Source of the DNA: Closterium sp. Naga37s-1
Taxonomy: Eukaryota; Streptophyta; Zygnematophyceae; Desmidiales; Closteriaceae
Direction: 5' to 3'
Assembly (NCBI GenBank): GCA_947471745.1
Contig: CANJKZ010000425.1
Location: forward strand, 1,431,001 to 1,495,000
Length of the DNA stretch: 64,000 bases
Shown piece after piece: positions 12,201-21,788 of the stretch; positions within the stretch are counted from its first letter, which is position 1, and every line of letters begins with the position of its first letter. The notes beneath the pieces are model-generated. The model saw nothing but the letters and a program-made list of their open reading frames with translations. It was not told the DNA's origin and ran no database searches. Made by a program: the position numbers and the translations under genes.

Positions 12201-15200
12201 ACGTCTGGCGCCCAGGGCTCGTAGAGAGGGGGCGCGGCATGGGCAGCCTTGGCCCCGTCACTGCATGCGTGAGGAAAGGAGCACAGTCGGGGGAACACAG
12301 CAAAAGCGGTAGCGGGCAGATGTGCAGAGGCAAGGCGAACGGAGTGACGGTTCATGGGAGAGCGGGTGGGTGGACGTGTGAACGTGTGGAAGATTTTGAG
12401 GCGCCTCAAAATACACCTCAATGCAAGAGGCAAGGCGAACGGAGTGACGGTTCATGGGAGAGCGGGTGGGTGGACGTGTGAACGTGTGGAAGATTTTGAG
12501 GCGCCTCAAAATACACCTCAATGCAAGAGGCAAGGCGAACGGAGTGACGGTTCATGGGAGAGCGGGTGGGTGGACGTGTGAACGTGTGGAAGATTTTGAG
12601 GCGCCTCAAAATACACCTCAATGCAAGAGGCAAGGCGAACGGAGTGACGGTTCATGGGAGAGCGGGTGGGTGGACGTGTGAACGTGTGGAAGACGCCTAC
12701 ACGCTCACACTCGTCCTCTCCTCACCTGGCGTAGCTGGGACCTCGCACGAGCAGCAAGGAGGGGTCAGCAGGCGACCAGCAGTTGGTGGCGGCTCGGGCG
12801 GAGGGGGAGCAGCGAAACAGCTGCGAGCCCGCCCGCGGCCACATCAGCAACCGCTTCACAGCTGGAGTGGGGGTTGGAGAGGGGGGAAGGGGGAGAGGGG
12901 TCGGAGACTTGGAGGGAGGAAAGGGGAGGGTAGAAGGAGTTGAGTCGAGTAGGACGAGCTGAGAGCCTGCCGAGGGCAGCGCTTACATCAGCAAACGGGG
13001 AAACCGGGAAACCGGGCAACCAGGCAACCGGGAAACCGGGAAACCGGGAGACCGGGAAACCGGGAAACCGGGAGACCGGGAAACCGGGAAACCGTGAAAC
13101 CGGGAAACCGGGAAACCGGGCAACCGGGCAACCGGGCAACCGGGAAGCCGGGAAACCGGGAAGCAATAGAGATGGGGTGTCGTGTGCTGGTCTCATCGCT
13201 GCAGCTAAATCTCTCAATCTGCGAGCTATCCTTCTCCTGTCCCTCCCGTCCTGTCTTTCTCCTTCCCCGCAGCATGGGTCTGCTCTCAGCATGGCTCTCA
13301 GCATGGGCTGAGAGCAGGCTATGGAAAGAGCTTGACTCACACTCGCTGGGGTTTAGAGCAGAGGAGGTGCGGAAGAGGCGAGACAGCAGCGCGCCACCGC
13401 TGCCAGACGCACCCGACGTGCGCTCCAGGAGAGACCCTCCACCCCCTGCCCCTGCTGCACTAGGTCGGTCCATGCCCATGCCCATGCCCATGCCCCCACT
13501 GCCAGCAGCTGCACCAGCAGCTGCAGGGGCGTCGAGAGGAGGGAGCCTCATGCTGCCACTGGAACGACCGCGGTCCACTGTGGAGGAAGCTTCGGCGTCA
13601 CTGCCCGCCATGGCTGGTGTGGTGGGGAGTGGGGAGGGGCAGGGGGGAGTATGGACGGGATGGCTTTTGAGTCGACAGAAACTCCTGAGATGTCTTGAGA
13701 GTCAGGGGGGAGTGTGGACGAGATAAAGTCCGAGTCGACTCACACCTCATCAAGGAGATGTGGAGAGAGCTTCGGCGTCGGTGCCTGCCATGGCTGGTGT
13801 GGTGGGGCGCAGGGAGGGGCGGGGGGGAGCGTGGTGTGGGCGGGATGACTTTTGAGCGACTCAATACTTTTGAGACGAGGGTATTGTGGTGGAAAGTAGT
13901 GTGGTGGACGAGGGTAGTGTGGTGGACGAGGGTAGTGTGGTGGACGAGGGTAGTGTGGTGGACGAGGGTAGTGTGGTGGACGAGGGTAGTGTGGTGGACG
14001 AGGGTAGTGTGGTGGACGAGGGTAGTGTGGTGGACGAGGGTAGTGTGGTGGACGAGGGTAGTGTGGTGGACGAGGGTAGTGTGGTGGACGAGGGTAGTGT
14101 GGTGGACGAGGGTAGTGTGGTGGACGAGGGTAGTGTGGTGGACGAGGGTAGTGTGGTGGACGAGGGTAGTGTGGTGGACGAGGGTAGTGTGGTGGACGAG
14201 GGTAGTGTGGTGGACGAGGGTAGTGTGGTGGACGAGGGTAGTGTGGTGGACGAGGGTAGTGTGGTGGACGAGGGTAGTGTGGTGGACGAGGGTAGTGTGG
14301 TGGAGGGAGCTTTGGTGTCGGTGACTGCCGCATCAGAGCAACAGCAAGAGCAGAGCAACAGGAAAGGTAACGGAACAGCAGAGCAGCAGAAGAGCGAGAC
14401 ATAGAGAAGCAGGGATGATGACCTTGCAGCAGGGCGGTGAGAGTGCCAGAGTGGGGCTGTAGAGACTTCCATTTCTTCAACGTGCCTGGCCTCCCCCCTC
14501 TGCCCTCCCCCCCACTCCTTCCCCCACCACTAGCGCCATAACCACTCATCGGACCACCAGTGACACTGCTACCCGCGAGGGAGGCAGCAGGGGAGGGAGC
14601 GGCAGCGTCGGCAGGGGAGGGCGAGATGAGGGAGGAGGAGAGGAGGTGCAGGTTGGAGACGCGCTGCTTGGCGGAGCCAAAGTCGGTGCTGCGCGTGCGG
14701 TAGGGCAACGAGCGCGGGGTGGTGGGGCAGGGGAGAGGGGAGTGGGCGGCGGGGGAGGGGAAGGGGAGAGGGGAGTGGGCGGCAGGGGAGGGGCTAGGGA
14801 GAGGGGAGTGGGCGGAAAGGGAGGGGCCAGGGAGCGGGGAGTGGGGGACAGGAGGGGGGAGGTCCAGAGGTGCCTGTGGTTCGTGGGAGGGCTGCTGCTG
14901 GCAGGATTCGAGCGCTGGAGGGGAGGCTGAAGGTGCTGCTGGTGTTGGTGCTGCTGTTGTTGGTGGTGCTGGTGCTGTTGCTGCTGGTGCTTTTGGTGCC
15001 GCTGCTGGTGTTGCTGCTATTACTGCTGCTCCACGGGTGGGCGATGGTGGCGGTTCAAACGGATGTGCGGCAGCAGCTGATTGAGGGGCGTTGGGTGCTG
15101 CTGGGGAGTCAGATGGTGGCGTGACATCTGCTGTTGGTGCCAGAGGTGCAGTTGAAAGCTCAAAGGCACTTGATGCAACAGTTGCTGCGTTACCCACAGC

Positions 15201-16815
15201 CTCACAACCCACCAAATCATCAGTGACATTACTTGTGTCAGTGGAGTTAGCTGAGTCAGTGATATTGGTCGTGTTGGTAGCATTGACCACTGCAGCAGTG
15301 CCACGTGGGTCAATATGAGAGGCTGTATCAACAGCACTGGTCATCACAATCGCATTACTAGCAACAGTAGAGGTGTCGGTAGCAGCAACACGGTCAGCAG
15401 CACCAGCGGTGCCAGCAGCAGGAATGGTGTCAGAAGCCCTAGGGTCAGCTGTGTTAGTGCTTCTTACTGTGTCACTCTGCCTTGCTGCCACTTGAGCAGA
15501 AGCAGCAACAGTAGCAGCAGCAACAGTAGCAGCAGCTGCAGCAGCAACAGTAGCAGCAGCAACAGTAGCAGCAGGTGCAGCAGCAGTGGTCTTTTCAGCA
15601 AGCGGGGGAGGAATGGGGAGTTGGGTGGGAGGCTGTGAACGGGAGGGGGTGCGGGGGCGAGTGGGGCTGCGAGGCCGAGAGGGTGTGCGAGGGTTGGGCG
15701 AGCGAGGAGGAGGAATGGAACGAGGGGAACGGGCAGGGGGAACGGAGCGAGGAGATGGGGAAAAGGATCGCATGGAGATGCTGCGAGAGAGGGACTCTGG
15801 TGGGGACGACAGAGGGGGCAGGGGGGGGGAAGGGGTAGCAAAGACGGGTGGATGGAGCAAAGGAAAATGTGGGGGTAAGGGCACGCATGGGGGAAGGAAA
15901 GCAGCACTGCAAGTATGATACCAAAGAGGGTCTTGGGGAGAACAAACGGGCGCGTGAAGCGCGAGAGAGAGCAGGTAAAAGGTGTGAAAGAGGGGTGGAG
16001 CAAGTGGGAGAGGGGGCATTGGGGAGAGGGAGCACAGGGGGGAGAGAGCACGGGGGAGAGGAAGCAAACGGGGGAGGGAGCACGGACCCGCCACAGAGAA
16101 GAACTCGTCCGGGTCGTTGAAATCATCACCGTTGCTGCTGCCACCATCGCCACACCCATCCCCATCACCATCCCCATCTCGGTCCCTGTCATTGCCAGTA
16201 CCCGGCACACCAGGTAGGTGCAACGCAGCAGCACGCACTCCCGCTCGACTCCCATCCCTTGCTGCAGCAGCCGCAGCTGCTGCTACTACACCCCCTGCCG
16301 CTCCCCCAGAGTGAGCAGCAGGGTGAGCAGCAGAGAGAGGGTCCAAGGCGGCCTGCAGGCAGCTGGCCACCCACTCGTCAACCTCCCTCGCCCGCGCAGG
16401 GCTCTTGCGCTCATCGATCTCCCCAGTCCCGCCCATCTCTCTCACCACCACTCCCCCGCGTCCCATAGGCGAGCATGAGCGCGCTCGCCCCAAGCCACTG
16501 CCCTCCGTCACGCCACTCACCCCCGCCCCACCCTCTCCTCTCCATTGCCCCCCCTCCGACTCCTTCCCCTGCTCCCTCTCCCGCCGCCTGCTCTCCGCGT
16601 CTCCCTCGCCTCCCTCACCTCCTCTCCCGTCCTCCTCCCTCCTCCCCTGTCCTCGCCCCTCCTCTCTGCATCCGCCATCAGCTTCTGCCGCCTCTGCAGT
16701 CTCTGCAGCAGCACCACACACCTGCAGCGACACTCGCTCGTCCACGTGTCTCCGATCCTTCCCCTCTGCACACCCTGCCATGTCACCAGGGGGTCTCCGC
16801 TGCTCCTCCTGCTGC

Positions 16816-16851
<36 letters not shown>

Positions 16852-17840
16852 TGCTGCTGCTGCTGCTGCTCCTGCTGCTGTGCCTGCTGCACCTGATCAG
16901 ACGAGACAAACGCGGAAGCGACTTCCGTGTGGCCATTCAGGGAATCGACCGTGGGCTTACTCCCATGCTGCTGCTGCTGGTGGGTGTGCTGAATGAGCCG
17001 TATCCACGAGCCATTGCTGTTCTCTGACGTCTCCTCCTCACTGCCTCCATCCTCATCGCCTGCTGCTGCTGCTGCTCCTGCTGCTGCAGACGCAGCAACA
17101 GCTCCTCCTGTCGCTGCTGCAACGGCTCCCCGCGCTCCATCCAGCTCAACACCTGAACCACCCATGTCGCCAACACCAGTCATGCCGTTCTTGACTCTCC
17201 CGACTGCTGCTGTTTCCCCGGCCACTGCTGCTTCCTCTTGTTCCGCGCGACCATCGGAGTGACTGTGGCGCCGGAACGGGGACAGGGAGTGCGAGCGGGA
17301 GTGGGTGTGGCTGTGCCTACGATCTGCATTGTGATGCGCATGTCTCTGAGAGTGGTGCTGCGAGGGGTGGTGCTGGCCCTTTTTCCCATCTTTAAACACC
17401 ATCACCTTCCACGTGAAACACCTCACTCCCATCACCGCCTCAGGACTCCCCATTTCCCCCTCTTCTTCCCCCTCTTCTTCCTCCTCTTCATCCTCTCCAT
17501 CCCTCGTCGCTTCCGCTCGCCACACTTCCGCTGCCGCCTCTCCACTTCCATCTTCGCCCTCCCGCGCTCGCCTTCTTCCACGCTCTGCGCTCTTGCTGCC
17601 CCGCCCTGTGCGGGCATGCCCCGCGCCGACCGCAGGTGGCTTCGCAGGTGTTTTTTCAGGTGTTTCAGCGGACCGTGCTCGCGCGGCTCTACGAGAAGGG
17701 CTCGCAGCGTTTTCCGGCGCGAGAGTCGCCGAAAGACCCGGGATGGCCGGCTTCTGCTGCGAGCTTTCGGTCCACGCCCCGTCCGCGTTACAGTGGAAAT
17801 TCGACTGTTTCCCGCCACTGGCATCTGATGTGGCGGGCAT
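9272..17840 (-). CDS. EDR2_C (DUF1336) domain protein, CW14-like
   Basis: ATG at 17840, stop at 9272. The C-terminal exons spell a recognisable EDR2_C/DUF1336 domain: NCWSPADPSLLLVRGPSYA (exon ending 12726), DGAKVAPAAPPMYEPWAADV then FHTSRKIRHIAAHVDLP and LPPVLIVNIQ (12021-11826), GPGLSVVLYCRLG (near 11290), GRAVLTRRYHTVLQ (ending 10068), YMELDIDAHAF...DAILDLALVLQ (9746-9630) and ELPEPVLTCVRLHHLEL (9361-9272). The N-terminal half (17840 to about 13350) is very low-complexity: His-, Ser/Pro-, Ala- and Gln-rich, with a CAG-coded polyGln run at 16875-16809. It includes DEFFSV and ISMRSF motifs like those of CW14-type proteins. I see neither the PH nor the START domain of full EDR2, so this is the shorter class. 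EDR2_C proteins are linked to lipid-related defence and trafficking; the role here is inferred. Middle exon borders are approximate. Confidence 0.8.
9830..9880 (-). repeat. Ghost of the EDR2_C exon 9746-9630
   Basis: A short copy of the exon start (encoding YLQLDIDAH after a GCCCAG-like acceptor) sits upstream of the real exon in the intron; a still shorter trace lies near 9960-9985. Confidence 0.7.
10888..11036. repeat. 20-bp tandem repeat (CACACATATGTGCCCATACC)
   Basis: About seven near-perfect 20-base units in an intron of the EDR2_C gene. Each unit contains the palindrome CACATATGTG. Flanking them at about 10825-10890, 11085-11155 and 11225-11295 are three copies of the exon encoding GPGLSVVLYCRLGAHW, two of which look like ghosts. 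Confidence 0.95.
11360..11575. repeat. GGGGGGTGGCAGA minisatellite
   Basis: About sixteen units of roughly 13 bases (GTGGCAGAGGGGG, with GTGCCAGA variants) in an EDR2_C intron. The sense strand is homopyrimidine-rich, and the G-rich strand could form quadruplexes. Confidence 0.95.
12090..12265 (-). repeat. Two ghosts of the EDR2_C exon 12021-11826
   Basis: Two upstream copies keep the CATGCAG acceptor and codons for SDGAKV..AAPPLYEPWA..VFHTS. They then break at the same place (after HTS), where the real exon continues into RKIRHIAAHVD. Substitutions (WAAFVF, WAPDVF) show independent drift. Confidence 0.9.
12310..12700. repeat. 100-bp tandem repeat carrying the GAGGCGCCTC palindrome
   Basis: Just under four units with an exact 100-base period. 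Three units contain the 18-base palindrome TTTTGAGGCGCCTCAAAA, at 12394-12411, 12494-12511 and 12594-12611. The fourth unit loses it at the junction to exon-flanking sequence (12694). Copies look identical, so the expansion is recent. Confidence 0.95.
12990..13165. repeat. GGGAAACC minisatellite
   Basis: About twenty 8-base units (GGGAAACC, with GGGCAACC, GGGAGACC and other variants) in an EDR2_C intron. Confidence 0.95.
13600..13870 (-). repeat. Duplicated exon start of EDR2_C gene with palindromes
   Basis: The segment around 13585-13665 (CGCCATGGCTGGTGTGGTGG and its G-rich flank) recurs at about 13766-13848. Each copy runs into a GAG/CTC palindrome-type sequence: CTTTTGAGTCGACAGAAACT near 13664, CGAGTCGACTCAC at 13731, and CTTTTGAGCGACTCAA at 13849-13864. 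Confidence 0.8.
13886..14305. repeat. 18-bp tandem array (GGTAGTGTGGTGGACGAG)
   Basis: About 23 practically identical 18-base units. The period is a multiple of three and the minus strand is open in all three frames (PHYPRP, SSTTLP, LVHHTT). This produces very long spurious open frames through what is probably intron of the EDR2_C gene. Confidence 0.97.
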
Positions 17841-18533
17841 AATAACGGAAGGAAACGTTCGTATAACGACCAGCGTGAAGGTCTCTACGCTGAAAATAAC
17901 GGTTAGACGTTTGGCAAGATTCGAGCAAAATGCTAACTTGCGATCCGCTCTAGCTGTATAAGGATGACGCGAACAAGCGGAGGAACGTGATAACCGTTAC
18001 TAATCAAATCAAGCCTAAATTACATTAGTACTCAATCACTCCATCTCGTGATCTTGATACGGACTGCGTTGAAGCTGTACATTGACTAACGAGGTGCATT
18101 CTGTTTGCCGATGTTGGCAGCCATTGATCTTGATAGAAAACAGAAACTGGAACCATTTTCTTGGGAGTATGGCAGGTATGTTGCTGGTCTGCTCGAGTCT
18201 GTCAGCTGGAGTGGGCGGGAATGCCGACAGCAGGGAAATTCTGTACTCTGTAAACCGTCAAGTTCTGTACATGACGCTTTCCTGTAAATTAAATGCTTCA
18301 GATGTGTGGATCTAACCTCCACCAAAATGTTTACATCAGAGAGGTTAAAGTTCAAACAAACTGCCATATGGACAAAAATAGGCCCTTTACGGCAGAGGCT
18401 CATTCTCTCCCCCAGCAATTAGGGGAGTCTGGCAATTCAGCAAATAGCCTGAAGTTTCTGCCAACTATGGAACTGAAAGCAAGCCATACAAGTTTATGGA
18501 AACAATAGAGTACTACAATAGCGCAGTAGACGC
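17841..18533. other. Intergenic interval
   Basis: Upstream region of the EDR2_C gene and 3' flank of the GDS-motif gene. No gene, RNA or repeat of note was seen. Confidence 0.6.
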
Positions 18534-21019
18534 TCACGATGTTCCTTTGCTAAGCTGGGCTGACAGAAAGTACACAAAAGCCTTCACCACAGCCTCCCCT
18601 ACCTCCCCCCTCATGCCTCCATTCCCGTCCGAGCATGAGTAATGTGGATCAGTTAACGAGCATGTGGTCCTGTACTGAGGTGCAGTGACTTGCCACGTGT
18701 CAAAGAATGACAAACCCATGTGGCGAGCCAGGGGCTGGGCAATCCCATTGCCATATGCCAGCATGGCATTGGTTCGTCTAATCCATTTACGATTTGCCAC
18801 CCAAAATGAAGGCAGGCCAAAGAAAACAGCAGGCTTTTTTGGTCGAAGGAGGTGGAGCGAGGAGAGGAAATGAGGGAGGTAGTGAGGATAGGCCACAGCG
18901 CCATCGGAGCAGAACTCGAAGGTCCAGTGCCCTGTGCCTACGACTGTGACATCTGCAGTTGGTGATGGTGCAGGATAGCTACTTGTATGGTTGGAATATT
19001 TTCCCCTGCGACTGCGGTTATGTAGGGAGAGAGCAAGAAAGAAGGATGAGTTGACAAGGAGCTCAAAATCCTCTGAAATGTGCGAACCAGAAGAAATCAT
19101 CGCTTTTTATTGGCTCACTTACGAGCATCCTGCCACATTGTTGTCATATATGCCATCCAGCCAGTTGTAATTCACACGAATAATGCCTTGCTTCACCAAT
19201 TCTCCACCAGCTGGAACACCCCCTGCTGGTGCTGGTGCAGTGACGTTGAGGGTGTAAGAGATGTCACCATGCTTCACCAGGGTCATATTATGCGCTGTGC
19301 CAGTGTGCATGAACCAGAGGTGCATGATCAACCCTCTCATGTGTGAATCTCCAATCACATTCACCTCCCGTACTCCTGCCTTCCACAATCCCCAAAGCAT
19401 GTCATTCAACGAAGAAGCACGAGCGCAGCTGAAGAATGCCCACCTGAATCCAAGCAAGATCGTTCAGGCTAAGACGTTGCCCCAAAGGGTTGACCTTGTA
19501 ATGAAGTATACGAGGCTTTGTAGATCCGTGTTTTCACTGACCTGTATTTTTCTGTGGTAGCAATTGCTGTGTTTAGATCGGTCAAGCCATTTTGACTCGT
19601 GGCGTCACTGCCTGCAAGCCACCGACCAGCAATCCCATGTGCACATGGACTCTTGACCGCTGAGAGATCCATGTTGGCTCCATCCAGTTGGGGTTGCTCG
19701 AGCCAATCACGTGGCTGGCTTCCCTGAAGCACCGAAACAGGTATCTGTGCAAAAACGTGCTGTCCTAAACGGTTCCAGTCTTTGGTGTAGTTCAAATTGG
19801 AACCATCAACACGGAATTCCATGCTGCATGCATCGAAACAAAACACCAAGTCAGAATGGCATGTGCGAAGCCTGCAGACAATGGTCCCCCTAGAGACACA
19901 GTGGAGACATGGGAAGGGAACACTTTGGCATACCTGTAATCACCAGCGTCCCATGGTGTATAAGAGGCCAGAATCACTGACTGTCCTGGAGAACCAGCCT
20001 TCAGTGTTGTCAGACGCACATGAATCAGGGAAGGCCCTCTAAGCGTGACCATCATGTCCCATTGAAGGGAGGCAGATGCAGAAGCAGGGATCCAGTGTGC
20101 TGGTGATTGCACTGCGATGTAGAGAGAGCAAGCTTGGCCAACGTGGCATTGTTTGCAGCCATCTCCGTAGACCATCACGCCACCAGGACGAAAGGCAACC
20201 TTTCCACGAGATTCTAAAGTTTCTTGATCGGAGTTTCTAGTTTCGTTCAATGAGATCCTCGAGCCGCCATGGATGGAAGAGCTCCAACACAATTCCGCAG
20301 GCAAGTCCTCAGTGAATTCAGGGTTGCTTGATTCTGTTGATACAATTGATAAATACCTGAGAGTATGAAGGTTAAAGCCCGAGTCTAGAATGGTAAGGCT
20401 TCAAGAATACTGAACTTGAAAGGTGTTGGGAAAGCGACAGAATGGGCAAGCGATGGTCATGTGAAGGCCAGCGACATGATGGGAGAGCGTGGGAGACACT
20501 CAGAGTAAGCGTGGGCGACGGGCGCGGGAAGGGAGAGCCACCTAAAAGGCGACGGGAGGGGAGGCGAATTCAAGTTCAAGAATCTTGAACTTGAAAAGTT
20601 GCCATTCTAGACTCGGGCTTTAAGGATTTGATAAACATGAAGCTAAGGCGTAACAAATTACAAAATTACCTGCTGTCTGTCTGATTGAGAACTGATATGT
20701 TCGCTAGGTTCAGTGACGCAGCCTTCCTCAACTCTTGGTTACTTTCTCTTGCAGAAGTGCTCCTGGACAGAAGATATCCCGACAGTGCGAGGAGTATAAA
20801 CGAGACTGCGCAAAGGCTTCGCCGAACTACGGATGTCCAATGGCATTTTGTAACGGATGGATTATCTAGATCGAACCCTTGACTTGGCTTCTTCCTCGCC
20901 GGGCTGGAACCTATCTCATGCTCGTCGTCCGAGTCAACGACATGCGAGTAATTGGCAGCGGACGGAAGTGCCATTGAATCGAATTCACTCACGCTAAGAT
21001 GCTGCAGCCGAAAAACCAA
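18534..21019 (-). CDS. Type II membrane protein with GDS motif (PC-esterase/TBL/NXPE-like)
   Basis: Five exons, 21019-20670, 20356-19934, 19823-19542, 19443-19123 and 19011-18534, join in frame to 617 residues (602 from the second Met, at 20974). Near residues 67-85 a single hydrophobic segment, LCAVSFILLALSGYLL, follows a basic stretch, as in Golgi type II anchors. The lumenal part has several N-glycosylation sequons (NET, NYT, NVT, NHT), conserved cysteines, and the block VNVIGDSHMRGLI (about residue 380), which is the GDS motif of SGNH/PC-esterase families including plant TBL cell-wall acetyltransferases. A late LTDPHYSC could supply the second catalytic segment, but its spacing is not the textbook DxxH. 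A wall-polysaccharide acyl-transfer or esterase role is inference. Intron 1 carries a MITE. Confidence 0.75.
20372..20623. mobile_element. 252-bp MITE with TTAA ends
   Basis: A perfect inverted repeat, TTAAAGCCCGAGTCTAGAAT.. at 20372 and its complement ending at 20623, bounds 252 bases without coding capacity. Both ends carry TTAA, the target duplicated by piggyBac-type transposases. The element sits in intron 1 of the GDS-motif gene. The terminal inverted repeat is 22 bases including the TTAA. Confidence 0.8.
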
Positions 21020-21272
21020 ATAGCAGTAACAAGCTACGCTGCAGCTGTGGGGTCAGACAAGCACAAAGTCGATCGGAAAAATCATCGCGTCTAGCCAGCA
21101 GCGAGCAGAACACGCCATTCCCAAGACCAGAGAAACCAGCCGGGGTTTTCCTGGCAGGTCGTGACTCCATGGTTTTCGCTGTGAGCGGTTGCGACGAATC
21201 CACCACCTCAGCAGCATACGTTTCCTAAATCGGCGTTAGATGAGAACTGAATTGGTCACCTCACGACAGTCC

Positions 21273-21788
21273 CAGCCGAAACCTTGGATTTGACGGAAGC
21301 GCTATAGAGCACCACAATACCGACATTAAAGAAACGAAAAACCTTCATAACAAAAAACAAAATGAAAACCCCTTCTCATATTCAAGGCAAAAGACTGGAA
21401 AGAAACACCCATAATATATCTGTTGAGTTGATAGAAGACACCTCTATAGGTATTCCATTGCACTAAGCAATTCCCCGTGCTCTTCAAAGTACGTAACCAT
21501 CCTTTGTAGAAACGGCACGACAGTCCCCAATCTCAGTGCTCAATTCAGCCGAAACCTTGGATTTGACGGAAGCGCTATAGAGCACCACAATACCGACATT
21601 AAAGAAACGAAAAACCTTCATAACAAAAAACAAAATGAAAACCCCTTCTCATATTCAAGGCAAAAGACTGGAAAGAAACACCCATAATATATCTGTTGAG
21701 TTGATAGAAGACACCTCTATAGGTATTCCATTGCACTAAGCAATTCCCCGTGCTCTTCAAAGTACGTAACCATCCTTTGTAGAAACGG
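21273..21788. repeat. Perfect 243-bp direct repeat at the 3' end of the helicase gene
   Basis: Copies at 21273-21515 and 21546-21788 appear identical base for base, 30 bases apart. The copy nearer the gene holds the real last codons ([19 protein letters not shown]) and stop at 21717 plus 3' flank. The other repeats the same coding end and flank downstream. This is a very recent duplication, giving two potential 3' ends. Confidence 0.95.

Noticed and set aside
13740-17840. One continuous 1366-codon protein including the PHYPRP repeat
   Set aside because: The frame runs through apparent introns. The 18-bp array is open in all minus frames because of its period, and known EDR2_C motifs require splicing to other frames.
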